Origin: Flavobacterium sp. Root901
GTDB taxonomy: Bacteria; Bacteroidota; Bacteroidia; Flavobacteriales; Flavobacteriaceae
Direction of reading: 5' to 3'
NCBI RefSeq assembly: GCF_001429765.1
Contig: NZ_LMJB01000006.1
Coordinates: 328,338-392,337, forward strand
DNA: 64,000 bases
Shown here piece after piece: positions 45,900-54,349 of the stretch (positions are counted from its first letter, which is position 1; the number at the start of each line of letters is the position of its first letter). The position numbers and the translations under genes were made by a program. The notes below the pieces were generated by a model. That model did no database searches and was not told the origin of the DNA. It was given only the letters and a program-made list of their open reading frames with translations.

Positions 45900-46869
45900 T
45901 GTCGGAATTATTGGTGGTTCGGGCTACACGGCCGGAGAACTTATCAGAATTTTAATGTATCACCCAAAAGTAAACATCGATTTTGTTTACAGTACAACAA
46001 ATGCCGGAAAACCGCTTTCTGTGGCACACCACGATTTGATGGGTGATATCGAAATGAACTTTACGGATGTAATTAATCCTGACGTAAATGTGGTATTCTT
46101 GTGTTTAGGGCACGGAAAATCAATTTCATTTTTGAAAGAAAATCAATTCGCAGGTCATACCAAAATCATTGATTTAGGAAATGATTTCAGATTGAACAAA
46201 GATGCGCATTTTGAAGGAAAAGATTTTGTTTACGGCTTGCCTGAGATCAATAAAGCCGAAATTAAAAAAACAGATTATATCGCAAATCCGGGTTGTTTCG
46301 CAACGGCTATTCAGTTGGCTTTATTGCCTTTAGCAAAAGACGGATTGTTGAATAATGATGTTCATATTAATGCGACAACTGGAAGCACAGGCGCTGGAGT
46401 CGGACTTTCAGAAACGTCACATTTCAGCTGGAGAAACAATAATTTTTCGCATTATAAAGCTTTTGAACACCAGCATATAGGAGAAATAACAGAAAGTCTG
46501 GTGCAGCTTCAGGACGATTTTGAGAGCGAATTGCTTTTTATTCCGAACAGAGGAGATTTTCCAAGAGGAATTTTTGCAACACTTTACACGAAATCAGACG
46601 ATAGTTTAGAAACTTTAGTGGCAAAATACGAAGACTTCTATAAAAATGAGCCTTTTGTAACAGTTACAACGACAAACATCAACATGAAACAAGTCGTACA
46701 AACCAACAAATGTATTATTAGTTTATTGAAAAAAGGAAACCGGGTTTTAATCACATCAATTATAGATAACTTAACCAAAGGTGCTTCAGGACAAGCGATT
46801 CAGAACATGAATTTAATGTTCGGGTTAGAAGAAACCACAGGTTTGCATTTGAAACCAAGCGGATTTTAA
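45892..46869 (+). CDS. argC: N-acyl-gamma-glutamyl-phosphate reductase ArgC
   Basis: It reduces acyl-glutamyl phosphate to the semialdehyde with NADPH. The 325-aa protein opens with the Rossmann motif VGIIGGSGYTAGELIRIL. The catalytic cysteine lies in IANPGCFATAIQLALLPL, and the late HIGEI histidine region is present. Its start lies within argG, so translation is coupled. It is followed by a 156-bp junction filled with an inverted repeat before argD. Confidence 0.96.
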   Translation: MINVGIIGGSGYTAGELIRILMYHPKVNIDFVYSTTNAGKPLSVAHHDLMGDIEMNFTDVINPDVNVVFLCLGHGKSISFLKENQFAGHTKIIDLGNDFRLNKDAHFEGKDFVYGLPEINKAEIKKTDYIANPGCFATAIQLALLPLAKDGLLNNDVHINATTGSTGAGVGLSETSHFSWRNNNFSHYKAFEHQHIGEITESLVQLQDDFESELLFIPNRGDFPRGIFATLYTKSDDSLETLVAKYEDFYKNEPFVTVTTTNINMKQVVQTNKCIISLLKKGNRVLITSIIDNLTKGASGQAIQNMNLMFGLEETTGLHLKPSGF

Positions 46870-46890
46870 TTTTTAGTTTTCAAGTTTAAA

Positions 46891-47009
46891 GTTTCAGGTT
46901 TCACGTTCTGTACGTGACTTGAAATGGAGGTTAGAAACATAACGAGTTTTAAGGTTTAAAGTTTTAATTTCCACGTTAAGTGAGCAACTTGAAACATGAA
47001 ACCTGAAAC
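46891..47009. repeat. Inverted repeat of GTTTCA-type heptamers between argC and argD
   Basis: GTTTCAGGTTTCACGTT and AACATGAAACCTGAAAC are 16/17 complementary and about 85 bp apart. They use the same heptamer as 43511-43538. An alternative argD ATG at 46996 lies within the second arm, which argues against that start. Confidence 0.65.
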
Positions 47010-47025
47010 AAAACAAACAAAAAGC

Positions 47026-48165
47026 ATGAACTTATTCAACGTTTACCCATTATACGACATCACTCCGGTAAAAGCATCAGATTGTACAATCATTGACGAC
47101 AAAGGGGTAGAATATTTAGATTTATACAGCGGACATGGAGTAATTTCCATCGGACATACACAGCCGGATTATGTGGCTAAATTGAAAAACCAAATCGATA
47201 ACTTAGGATTTTACTCGAATGCGATTCAGAATCCTTTGCAGGTTGAATTGGCACAAAAACTTGGAAAACTTTCAGGTTTAGAAGATTATGAATTATTTTT
47301 ATGCAGTTCTGGTGCTGAAGCAAATGAAAATGCTTTAAAACTAGCTTCTTTCCATAACGGAAAATCGAGAGTTGTGGCTTTTCATAATTCTTTCCACGGA
47401 AGAACTTCTGCAGCAGTTGCCGTTACGGATAACAAAAAAATTGTAGCGCCAATAAACGCTCAACAGGAAGTTACTTTTCTTCCTCTAAATCAAATTGAGT
47501 TAGTAGAAGCTGAATTGGCAAAAGGTGATGTTTCTGCTGTAATTATCGAAGGAATTCAGGGAGTTGGAGGTTTAGATCAGGGAACAACTGAGTTTTTTCA
47601 GGCTTTAGAAAAAGCATGTAAAAAACACGATGTGGTTCTGATTTTAGATGAAGTACAATCAGGATACGGAAGAAGTGGTAAATTCTTCGCCTTCCAACAT
47701 CACGGAATCAATGCTGATATTATCTCAGTTGCAAAAGGAATGGGGAATGGATTTCCGGTTGGAGCGATTTTGATTTCTCCAAAATTCGAAGCAAGTTTCG
47801 GATTATTAGGAACTACTTTCGGCGGAAGCCATTTATCTTGTGCAGCTTCAATCGCGGTTTTGGATGTAATTGAAAAACTTGATTTACAGAAAAATGTAAA
47901 TGAAGTTTACGAATATTTCTTAGAAAAAATCAAAGAGGTTTCGGGAATCAAACAAGTAAAAGGAAAAGGATTAATGCTTGGAGTGGAGTTTGATTTTGAC
48001 GTTGCTGCTTTAAGAAAGAAATTAATTATCGAAAAACACATTTTTACAGGAAGTGCCAACAATAAAAATCTATTGAGAATTTTACCGCCTTTAACTGTGA
48101 AAAAAGCTGATATTGATACGTTTGTAAAAGCGTTGAAAGAAAGTTTAGAAGAACTTAAAAACTAA
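47026..48165 (+). CDS. argD: Acyl-ornithine aminotransferase ArgD
   Basis: A 379-aa class III aminotransferase converting acyl-glutamate semialdehyde to acyl-ornithine. I prefer the ATG at MNLFNVYPLYDITP, since ten codons upstream are built from repeat sequence. PLP-phosphate binding CSSGAEANENALKLA, aromatic stacking FHNSFHGRT, LILDEVQSGYGRSGKFFAFQ and the PLP lysine in ISVAKGMGNGFPVGAIL are all present. Being next to proA and proB, it could also act as an ornithine aminotransferase, which the sequence alone cannot exclude. Confidence 0.93.
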   Translation: MNLFNVYPLYDITPVKASDCTIIDDKGVEYLDLYSGHGVISIGHTQPDYVAKLKNQIDNLGFYSNAIQNPLQVELAQKLGKLSGLEDYELFLCSSGAEANENALKLASFHNGKSRVVAFHNSFHGRTSAAVAVTDNKKIVAPINAQQEVTFLPLNQIELVEAELAKGDVSAVIIEGIQGVGGLDQGTTEFFQALEKACKKHDVVLILDEVQSGYGRSGKFFAFQHHGINADIISVAKGMGNGFPVGAILISPKFEASFGLLGTTFGGSHLSCAASIAVLDVIEKLDLQKNVNEVYEYFLEKIKEVSGIKQVKGKGLMLGVEFDFDVAALRKKLIIEKHIFTGSANNKNLLRILPPLTVKKADIDTFVKALKESLEELKN

Positions 48166-48184
48166 GTTTCTTATAACTGTTCAT

Positions 48185-48242
48185 TCGTTTAATCGTTTAA
48201 CTGGTTAATCGATTAAACGAATTAACGATTAACCAATTAAAC
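48185..48242. repeat. Nested inverted repeats between argD and proA
   Basis: GTTTAACTGGTTAATCG and CGATTAACCAATTAAAC pair at 16/17, and TTCGTTTAATC pairs with GATTAAACGAA inside the same 58 bp. The element ends nine bases before the proA ATG. Confidence 0.65.
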
Positions 48243-48250
48243 CAAAAAAA

Positions 48251-49444
48251 ATGAAACCATTATCAATTGAAATGCGAAATGCGGTTTTGCGGACTATGGC
48301 AAAGCTGGTCGAGCAGGAGCGGAATCAGATCATTTTGACCAATCAGGAAGATCTTACGGATTATGACGGCTCAGATCTTGCGATGGAAGAACGCCTGAAA
48401 GTAGATGATAAGAAAGTTGACGAAATGATTTTGTCATTAAATCAGTTAGCATCTCAGGAGGATCCAGTTGGAGTAGAGCGTTTTCATTTTACACATGATA
48501 ATGGAATCAAAGTCATCAATAAAACCGCAGCTTTCGGAACCATTTTAATTATTTACGAATCGCGTCCGGATGTAACAATTGAGGCTGGCGGAATTGCTTT
48601 TAAATCCGGAAATAAGATTTTGTTGAAAGGCGGAAAAGAAGCTTTAAAATCAAATCTGAAAATTGTTGATTTATGGCATCAGGCTTTAGAACAAAATAAT
48701 GTTTCGAAAGATTGGGTTGAATATCTGAATTATAACCGTACTGAAACTCAGGCATTTTTAGAAAAACCAACGCAAAAAGTCGATTTAATTGTTCCAAGAG
48801 GAGGAGAAAAATTAATCGAATTTGTAAAAGCACACGCAACCTGTCCGGTAATTGTAAGCGGAAGAGGAAATAATTTTGTTTACGTTCACGAAAATGCAGA
48901 TACCGATTTGGCTTTAAAGGTGATTTTAAATGCCAAAACAGCAAAAATTTCAGCATGTAATGCAGTCGATAAAGTTTTAATTGATTCCAGACTTCCCAAT
49001 TTTGAAGGTTTTACAGCCATTTTAATTGAAGCATTAAAAGAGCATAATGTTGAAGTAATAGTAGATAAATCTTTAGAGAATTTTGAAGATACAGAAACGC
49101 TTCAAAATGAAGATATTTGGTACGAAGAGTTTTTACATTATAAAATAGTAATCGGAACAATTGATTCTCAGCAAAATGCAATTGATAAAATTAATAAATA
49201 CTGCGGCGGACATTCGGCAGTAATTATTACAAAAGACAATAAAGCAGCGCAGGAATTTATGGAATCCATTGATGCAGCTGCGGTGTATCAAAATGCTTCT
49301 TCAAGATTCACAGACGGCGGACAATTTGGCTTAGGCGGCGAATTAGCTATAAGCACTGATAAACTTCACCAAAGAGGTCCAATCGGATTACAGCATTTGG
49401 TAACCAATAAATGGTACGTTTATGGAGAAGGGCAAATTCGGTAA
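48251..49444 (+). CDS. proA: Glutamate-5-semialdehyde dehydrogenase ProA
   Basis: The second step of proline synthesis: NADPH reduction of glutamyl phosphate. The 397-aa aldehyde-dehydrogenase-fold protein has AAFGTILIIYESRPDVTIEAGGIAFKSGN, LIVPRGGEKLIEFVKAHATCPVI, the catalytic-Cys region TAKISACNAVDKVLI and a late SSRFTDGGQFGLGGELAISTDK. It is 85 bp after argD and inside the arginine operon. Its product partner proB is the next gene, so kinase and reductase are made together but in proA-proB order. Confidence 0.95.
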   Translation: MKPLSIEMRNAVLRTMAKLVEQERNQIILTNQEDLTDYDGSDLAMEERLKVDDKKVDEMILSLNQLASQEDPVGVERFHFTHDNGIKVINKTAAFGTILIIYESRPDVTIEAGGIAFKSGNKILLKGGKEALKSNLKIVDLWHQALEQNNVSKDWVEYLNYNRTETQAFLEKPTQKVDLIVPRGGEKLIEFVKAHATCPVIVSGRGNNFVYVHENADTDLALKVILNAKTAKISACNAVDKVLIDSRLPNFEGFTAILIEALKEHNVEVIVDKSLENFEDTETLQNEDIWYEEFLHYKIVIGTIDSQQNAIDKINKYCGGHSAVIITKDNKAAQEFMESIDAAAVYQNASSRFTDGGQFGLGGELAISTDKLHQRGPIGLQHLVTNKWYVYGEGQIR

Positions 49445-49490
49445 TTGAGATAATGTGAAAATTAGGTATCAGATAATTCTAAAAAAAAAA

Positions 49491-49522
49491 CTTAGAATCT
49501 CAGCATCTTAGAACCTTAGCAT
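49491..49522. repeat. Two 16-bp tandem repeats between proA and proB
   Basis: CTTAGAATCTCAGCAT and CTTAGAACCTTAGCAT, followed by an A-run and the proB ATG 11 bases later. It is the same family as 43563-43594 and 51972-52055. Confidence 0.7.
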
Positions 49523-49532
49523 CTAAAAAAAA

Positions 49533-50294
49533 ATGACTAAAAAAAGGATTTTATTAAAAATTGGAAGTAATACTTTAACCAAAGAAACCAATCATATTTC
49601 GCGGGGAAAGATTGAAGATCTTGGAATACAGATTGCGGCTTTAAACGACGAGTATGAGTTTATCATAGTGAGTTCCGGAGCAATTGCGGCGGCAAAGCAA
49701 TTTGTAAAATTGGATAATCAGGATAAAGATGTTTTTGTAAAGCAGGCTTTAGCTTCTATCGGACAGCCTCATTTAATGCGGATTTACAATGAAAATTTTA
49801 AAGATTTAGGCTTAAATACTTCACAATGTTTACTTTCTTATTCTGATTTTGAAAAAGAGCAGACCAAAAAGAACATTGTAAATACGATTAATGTATTGGT
49901 TAAAAACAATTACATTCCGATTATTAATGAAAATGATACCGTGGCGACAGATGAGATTCGGTTTGGAGATAATGATAAATTGGCAGCACTAACGGCGGTT
50001 CTTTTAAATGTTGATATTCTGATAATTGCAACCAATACAAACGGAATTTACACAAAAGAATCAATTCATGATGAAAATCCGGAGACAATAAAATTAGTTG
50101 AAGATTTAAAATTATTAGAAAAAGAAATCGGAGATTCAAAATCCTCACACGGAACAGGAGGAATGCAGTCAAAAATTGAAGCCGCGGCTATCGCTAAAGC
50201 TGCCAATATAGAAACCTGGATCGTCAATGGATTAAATGATAATTTTATTTTAAATGCATTAGAAGATAAAATTGCATTTACTAAGATTATTTAA
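49533..50294 (+). CDS. proB: Glutamate 5-kinase ProB, catalytic domain only
   Basis: It phosphorylates glutamate in the first step of proline synthesis. The 253-aa protein has RILLKIGSNTLT, EFIIVSSGAIAAAKQF, the glutamate-binding PIINENDTVATDEIRFGDND and SHGTGGMQSKIEAA. It ends after the kinase domain, so it lacks the C-terminal PUA domain of the 367-aa E. coli enzyme; short forms are known in other bacteria. Feedback inhibition by proline resides in the kinase domain and may remain. The next gene starts one base after its stop. Confidence 0.93.
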   Translation: MTKKRILLKIGSNTLTKETNHISRGKIEDLGIQIAALNDEYEFIIVSSGAIAAAKQFVKLDNQDKDVFVKQALASIGQPHLMRIYNENFKDLGLNTSQCLLSYSDFEKEQTKKNIVNTINVLVKNNYIPIINENDTVATDEIRFGDNDKLAALTAVLLNVDILIIATNTNGIYTKESIHDENPETIKLVEDLKLLEKEIGDSKSSHGTGGMQSKIEAAAIAKAANIETWIVNGLNDNFILNALEDKIAFTKII

Positions 50295-50295
50295 T

Positions 50296-50988
50296 GTGAA
50301 AATTAAAGTTTATATATTCATATTATTGATTTTATCTTTCAAATCTAATGCACAAATAGAAGGGAAATTTCGACATCAAATATGTAAAGTTGGGCCAAAC
50401 TGTTTTGGGTATCGATTTTATAAAAATGGTTTTTTTGAGTTTCATTATAGCCAAGATGTTTTAGGAAGAGGGATAATAAAGGGAAAATACCTAAAAGTTA
50501 GTGATACTCTTAAGTTGATTCCAGATAAAGTTTATTTTTCAAAACCCACAACTGTTTTAGAAACTTATGGTAAAGATCTTAGCTCAATTAAAATTTCAAT
50601 TGTTTGGCAGCGAACTTTTAAAATCGGAGAAATTGAAGAAGACATAAAAACAAAATGGTATGTTTCAATAAATGATGGTGAATATACTGAAACAGATGAA
50701 GAAGGAATATTGATTGTACCTAAAACAGAAATAAAAAAAATAAAAATTAAGGATTTATTTAGAAGTAATGACGACAGTGGACTTGTTCAAGATAGTTTTC
50801 TTCTAAATACTGATAAAAATAATATCGAAATTTTTGTTTCTGAAAGTGATGTTGTTGATAAGAATCCAATGACGAGTTGGATGACAAAGAAATTATTAAT
50901 AAGAGGAAGAAAATTATATCCAATTACTTTTGAAGCAGAAGAAGCTTACTTAGGAAAGAAAAAAACGTATTACAAAAGGATTGATTAA
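50296..50988 (+). CDS. Hypothetical secreted protein inside the arginine operon
   Basis: A 230-aa protein. GTG one base after the proB stop is the best start: it gives a signal peptide (MKIKVYIFILLILSFKSNAQ), and the alternative upstream TTG lies inside proB. The mature protein is beta-rich, with a Cys pair early (ICKVGPNCFGY) and a late FEAEEAYLGKKKTYYKR, and no domain that I recognise. It is markedly AT-rich and unrelated to amino-acid synthesis by context. It looks like a passenger acquired at the proB-argF' junction, but it may have an envelope role. Confidence 0.6.
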   Translation: MKIKVYIFILLILSFKSNAQIEGKFRHQICKVGPNCFGYRFYKNGFFEFHYSQDVLGRGIIKGKYLKVSDTLKLIPDKVYFSKPTTVLETYGKDLSSIKISIVWQRTFKIGEIEEDIKTKWYVSINDGEYTETDEEGILIVPKTEIKKIKIKDLFRSNDDSGLVQDSFLLNTDKNNIEIFVSESDVVDKNPMTSWMTKKLLIRGRKLYPITFEAEEAYLGKKKTYYKRID

Positions 50989-51021
50989 AAAACAAAATCA
51001 ATAAAAAGCAAAGAAAAACAA

Positions 51022-51969
51022 ATGAACTACATCTCAATAAAAGAAATCAACTCATTATCAAAATGGGTAAAACAAGCGATAAAAATTAAAAAAAATCCGC
51101 TTAAAAATCAAAGCTTAGGAAAAAATAAAACTTTGGGAATGTTATTCTTCAATCCAAGTTTAAGAACGCGTTTGAGCACACAAAAAGCGGCAATGAATTT
51201 AGGAATGAACGTTATGGTAATGAATTTTACCAACGAAGGCTGGACTCTGGAATTTGAAGACGGAGCAGTTATGAATTCTGGCGCTTCAGAACATATTAAA
51301 GAAGCGGCAGAAGTGGTTTCGCAATATTGTGATATCATCGCGATTCGAGCTTTTGCAGGATTAGAAGACAAAGAAAAAGATTATCAGGAAACTGTTATTT
51401 CAGGATTTTTGAAATATGCTACAGTGCCAATTGTTAATATGGAAAGTGCTGTGCGTCATCCGCTTCAATCTTTAGCAGATGCCATTACAATGGAAGAATT
51501 CAAAACAAAACACAAACCAAAAGTAGTTTTATCCTGGGCACCACATCCAAAAGCGTTGCCGCAGGCGGTGGCGAATTCATTTGTAGAAATGATGCATATG
51601 CAAAAAGATATGGACTTTGTAATCACACATCCTAAAGGTTATGAGTTAAGTCCGGAAATTACAAAAGACTGTAAAATTGAATACGATCAAAACAAAGCTT
51701 TTGAAAATGCGGATTTCGTATACGTTAAAAACTGGAGTAATTTCAACGATTACGGAAAAGTAACCAATTCAGATCCAAACTGGACAGTTACAGCAGAAAA
51801 AATGGCATTAACCAACAACGGAAAATTCATGCACTGTCTTCCGGTTCGTCGTAACGTAATTGTAAGTGACGAAGTTCTGGATAGCGAAAATTCAATCGTA
51901 ATTGAGCAGGCCAATAACAGAACCTATTCTGCACAATTAGTTTTACAGAAGATTTTGAAGAAAATTTAA
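51022..51969 (+). CDS. argF': N-acyl-ornithine carbamoyltransferase ArgF'
   Basis: A 315-aa transcarbamylase of the acetyl/succinyl-ornithine branch. Carbamoyl phosphate motif FFNPSLRTRLSTQKA, ESAVRHPLQSLAD, SWAPHPKALPQAVANSF and the late FMHCLPVRRN with the catalytic Cys are present. In Xanthomonas the acetyl-specific enzyme has Glu92, and in Bacteroides the succinyl-specific one has Pro90. The aligned residue here is Ser89 in MNSGASEHIKEA, matching neither. Acyl preference is therefore open, though the absence of an ornithine-type motif rules out plain ornithine as the likely substrate. Confidence 0.92.
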   Translation: MNYISIKEINSLSKWVKQAIKIKKNPLKNQSLGKNKTLGMLFFNPSLRTRLSTQKAAMNLGMNVMVMNFTNEGWTLEFEDGAVMNSGASEHIKEAAEVVSQYCDIIAIRAFAGLEDKEKDYQETVISGFLKYATVPIVNMESAVRHPLQSLADAITMEEFKTKHKPKVVLSWAPHPKALPQAVANSFVEMMHMQKDMDFVITHPKGYELSPEITKDCKIEYDQNKAFENADFVYVKNWSNFNDYGKVTNSDPNWTVTAEKMALTNNGKFMHCLPVRRNVIVSDEVLDSENSIVIEQANNRTYSAQLVLQKILKKI

Positions 51970-51971
51970 AA

Positions 51972-52055
51972 AGCTTCTAAGTTTCTAAGATACTAAGCTG
52001 CTAAGTATCTCTGAATCTAAAAACTTAGCAGCTTAGAATCTTAGTATCTTAGCAA
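51972..52055. repeat. CTTAG-type tandem and inverted repeats between argF' and argB
   Basis: Several CTAAG and CTTAG units face each other: CTAAGATACTAAGCTGCTAAG in the first half, and ACTTAGCAGCTTAG with two further TCTTAG units in the second. The element ends three bases before the argB ATG. Confidence 0.65.
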
Positions 52056-52058
52056 CTT

Positions 52059-52832
52059 ATGAAAGTTACCGTAATAAAAATAGGTGGAAACATCATCGAC
52101 AATCCCGCAGAATTAGAGCAATTTTTAACTGATTTTTCTAAAATTGAAGGATACAAAGTTTTAGTTCACGGCGGTGGAAAATCGGCTACAAAAATGGCGC
52201 AAAGTATTGGTCTGGTTCCGCAAATGATTGACGGACGCCGAATTACAGATGCTCCAATGCTGGATGTGGTGGTAATGATTTATGCCGGACAAATTAACAA
52301 ACATATTGTGGCGCAATTGCAGGCAAAAGACAATAATGCTATTGGTTTTTCTGGTGCAGACGGAAATTTAATTCAGTCCACAAAAAGAAACCACCCAACA
52401 ATTGATTATGGGTTTGTAGGCGATGTAAAACAAGTTAATACCAAATTATTAGCTGCATTGCTAGAAACAGGAATTGTTCCTGTTTTTTGTGCAATTACAC
52501 ACGACAAAAACGGCCAATTATTAAATACAAATGCTGATACTATTGCAAGTGAATTAGCAATTGCTTTATCAGAATTTTTTGATGTAACGCTGACATATTG
52601 TTTTGAAAAACAAGGAGTTTTACAGGATTCAGAAGACGATTCATCTGTAATAACTGAAATAAATGAGGTTTTATACACAAAGCTAAAAGAAGAAAAAGTT
52701 ATCCATTCCGGAATGATTCCGAAACTGGATAATTGCTTTAATAGTTTGTCACGCGGTGTGCAGAAAATTAAAATTGGGCATCACAAAATGCTTCAAAATT
52801 CAGATGTTCCGCATACAACCATTATGTTATAA
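52059..52832 (+). CDS. argB: N-acyl-glutamate kinase ArgB
   Basis: It phosphorylates N-acyl-glutamate, the second step of arginine synthesis. The 257-aa amino acid kinase has VTVIKIGGNIIDN, LVHGGGKSATKMAQSIG, IDGRRITDAPMLDVVVMIYAGQINKHIVAQL and a C-terminal KLKEEKVIHSGMIPKLDNCFNSLSRGVQKI with the ATP-binding glycine/lysine. It lacks the N-terminal helix associated with arginine feedback in allosteric forms, so it is probably not the arginine-sensing step. It sits after argF' in the unusual argF'-B-E-H order. Confidence 0.94.
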   Translation: MKVTVIKIGGNIIDNPAELEQFLTDFSKIEGYKVLVHGGGKSATKMAQSIGLVPQMIDGRRITDAPMLDVVVMIYAGQINKHIVAQLQAKDNNAIGFSGADGNLIQSTKRNHPTIDYGFVGDVKQVNTKLLAALLETGIVPVFCAITHDKNGQLLNTNADTIASELAIALSEFFDVTLTYCFEKQGVLQDSEDDSSVITEINEVLYTKLKEEKVIHSGMIPKLDNCFNSLSRGVQKIKIGHHKMLQNSDVPHTTIML

Positions 52833-52839
52833 AAGTGGT

Positions 52840-52916
52840 GCCAAGAATTACACGAATTCCCATTAGTTTTTTATTTAATGGATTTTAATTTGTGAAAAAT
52901 TTGTGTAATTCGTGGC
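52840..52916. repeat. Long inverted repeat between argB and argE
   Basis: GCCAAGAATTACACGAATT and AATTTGTGTAATTCGTGGC form 19-base arms (17 paired) around a 39-base loop, starting eight bases after the argB stop. A further AT-rich stretch to 53038 holds short fragments such as TTTGCGCAAATT. Confidence 0.65.
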
Positions 52917-53038
52917 AAAAAAATACAACCGCGCAGTGCTTTTAAGATTAAATTTTAGAAATTTGCGCAAATTAAAAATGTCACAGATTTAATTAAAGCT
53001 TTGTGACTTCGTGCCCTCGCGGCAAAGAAAACATAACT

Positions 53039-54109
53039 ATGAAAAATATTGCAACGCTTACTCAGGAAGCAATTAATTTATTGAAAAATCTTATTGAAAC
53101 CCCTTCATTTTCAAGTGAAGAAGATCAAACGGCTCTTTTAATAGAAAATTGGTTCAGACAGAATGAGATTCCTTTTAAAAGAGAAAATAATAATGTGTGG
53201 GCTTTCAATAAATATTTCGACGAAAAAAAACCGACACTTTTATTAAATTCCCATCACGATACAGTACGCCCCAATCAAGCTTATACCAACGATCCATTTA
53301 AGGCAATCGAAAAAGACGGCAAATTATTTGGTTTAGGAAGTAATGATGCCGGCGGATGTCTGGTATCACTTCTAGCGGCATTTGTACATTTTTACGAAAA
53401 TCAAAACCTTTCTCATAATATTGTAATTGTGGCTTCTGCCGAAGAAGAAAGCAGCGGAAAAAATGGTTTAAACAGCGTTTTACAGCATTTACCGGAATTA
53501 GATTGTGCAATAGTTGGCGAGCCGACATTAATGCAATTAGCAGTTGCAGAAAAAGGTCTTTTAGTTTTGGATGTAAAAGTAAAAGGAACTGCAAGCCACG
53601 CCGCACACCAAAATGATGATAATGCTTTATACAAATCAATTCCGGTAATGGAATGGTTTAAAAACTATAAATTCGATAAAATCTCAGACGTTTTAGGTCC
53701 TGTAAAAATGACCGTGACGCAGATCAACGCAGGAAAACAGCACAATGTTGTGCCGTCAGAATGTGATTTGGTAGTTGATATTCGGGTAACAGATTGTTAT
53801 ACCAATACCGAAATTCTTGAAGTCGTAAAAGCAAATATAAATGCAGAAGTAACACCAAGATCAATGCATTTAAATTCGTCATCAATTCCGGTTGAACATG
53901 GTTTGGTACAAGCTGGAATTGCTTTAGGAAGAATAACTTACGGTTCACCAACCCTTTCAGATCAATCGGTTTTGAGCTGTCAGTCTTTAAAATTAGGACC
54001 AGGAGAAACGCTGCGTTCACATTCAGCAGACGAATTTATTTTTGTAAATGAAATTGAGGAAGGAATCGACCTGTATATCAAAATACTAACCGATTTCTTT
54101 AAATTATAA
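53039..54109 (+). CDS. argE: M20 family deacylase, probable acyl-ornithine/citrulline deacylase ArgE
   Basis: A 356-aa zinc peptidase-fold hydrolase. The chosen ATG gives MKNIATLTQEAINLLKNLIETPSFS, the usual M20 start; twelve upstream in-frame codons come from intergenic repeat sequence. Metal-binding motifs are LLNSHHDTVRP, LFGLGSNDAGGCLVSLL, ASAEEESSGKNGL, AIVGEPTL and a late LRSHSADEFIF. In this operon, with a transcarbamylase acting on acyl-ornithine, its substrate is probably N-acyl-citrulline. Specificity for acetyl or succinyl is not readable. Confidence 0.88.
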   Translation: MKNIATLTQEAINLLKNLIETPSFSSEEDQTALLIENWFRQNEIPFKRENNNVWAFNKYFDEKKPTLLLNSHHDTVRPNQAYTNDPFKAIEKDGKLFGLGSNDAGGCLVSLLAAFVHFYENQNLSHNIVIVASAEEESSGKNGLNSVLQHLPELDCAIVGEPTLMQLAVAEKGLLVLDVKVKGTASHAAHQNDDNALYKSIPVMEWFKNYKFDKISDVLGPVKMTVTQINAGKQHNVVPSECDLVVDIRVTDCYTNTEILEVVKANINAEVTPRSMHLNSSSIPVEHGLVQAGIALGRITYGSPTLSDQSVLSCQSLKLGPGETLRSHSADEFIFVNEIEEGIDLYIKILTDFFKL

Positions 54110-54120
54110 TATTTTTTAGG

Positions 54121-54196
54121 AGCTAATCCCGCTATCCGTTTCAATCTTTTCCTGGCTAAAGAAGCCAGAAAAAGGATTTCCACTACTATCGGGGCT
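54121..54196. repeat. Short copy of a dispersed Flavobacterium-type palindromic element
   Basis: Outer ends AGCTAATCCCGCTAT and ACTATCGGGGCT flank a hairpin, CTTTTCCTGGCT and AGCCAGAAAAAG with a five-base loop. The ends match those of the 29167-29306 element in opposite orientation. It lies between argE and argH. Confidence 0.75.
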
Positions 54197-54281
54197 AGAA
54201 ACACCACTAGTATAAACAACGACATTAGATGTAAATTAGAAAATGACTTCAAAGAATAGGACTTAAGAAAATAATCTAAGC

Positions 54282-54348
54282 AGTCCAAAAATCTAATAAG
54301 TCTAAAAATCTAATAAGTCTAAAATCTAAGAAGTCTAAAAATCTAAGT
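54282..54348 (+). repeat. Four 17-bp tandem repeats directly before argH
   Basis: Units AGTCCAAAAATCTAATA, AGTCTAAAAATCTAATA, AGTCTAAAATCTAAGA (16 bp) and AGTCTAAAAATCTAAGT run head to tail. The last base is one position before the argH ATG, so the repeats form the whole ribosome-binding region. Confidence 0.85.
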
Positions 54349-54349
54349 T

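Noticed and set aside
48600..48956. Minus-strand 118-codon frame inside proA
   Set aside because: It is antisense to a full-length conserved enzyme and its composition is that of a shadow frame.
53298..53639. Minus-strand 113-codon frame inside argE
   Set aside because: It is antisense to the metal-binding core of a conserved enzyme; a shadow frame.
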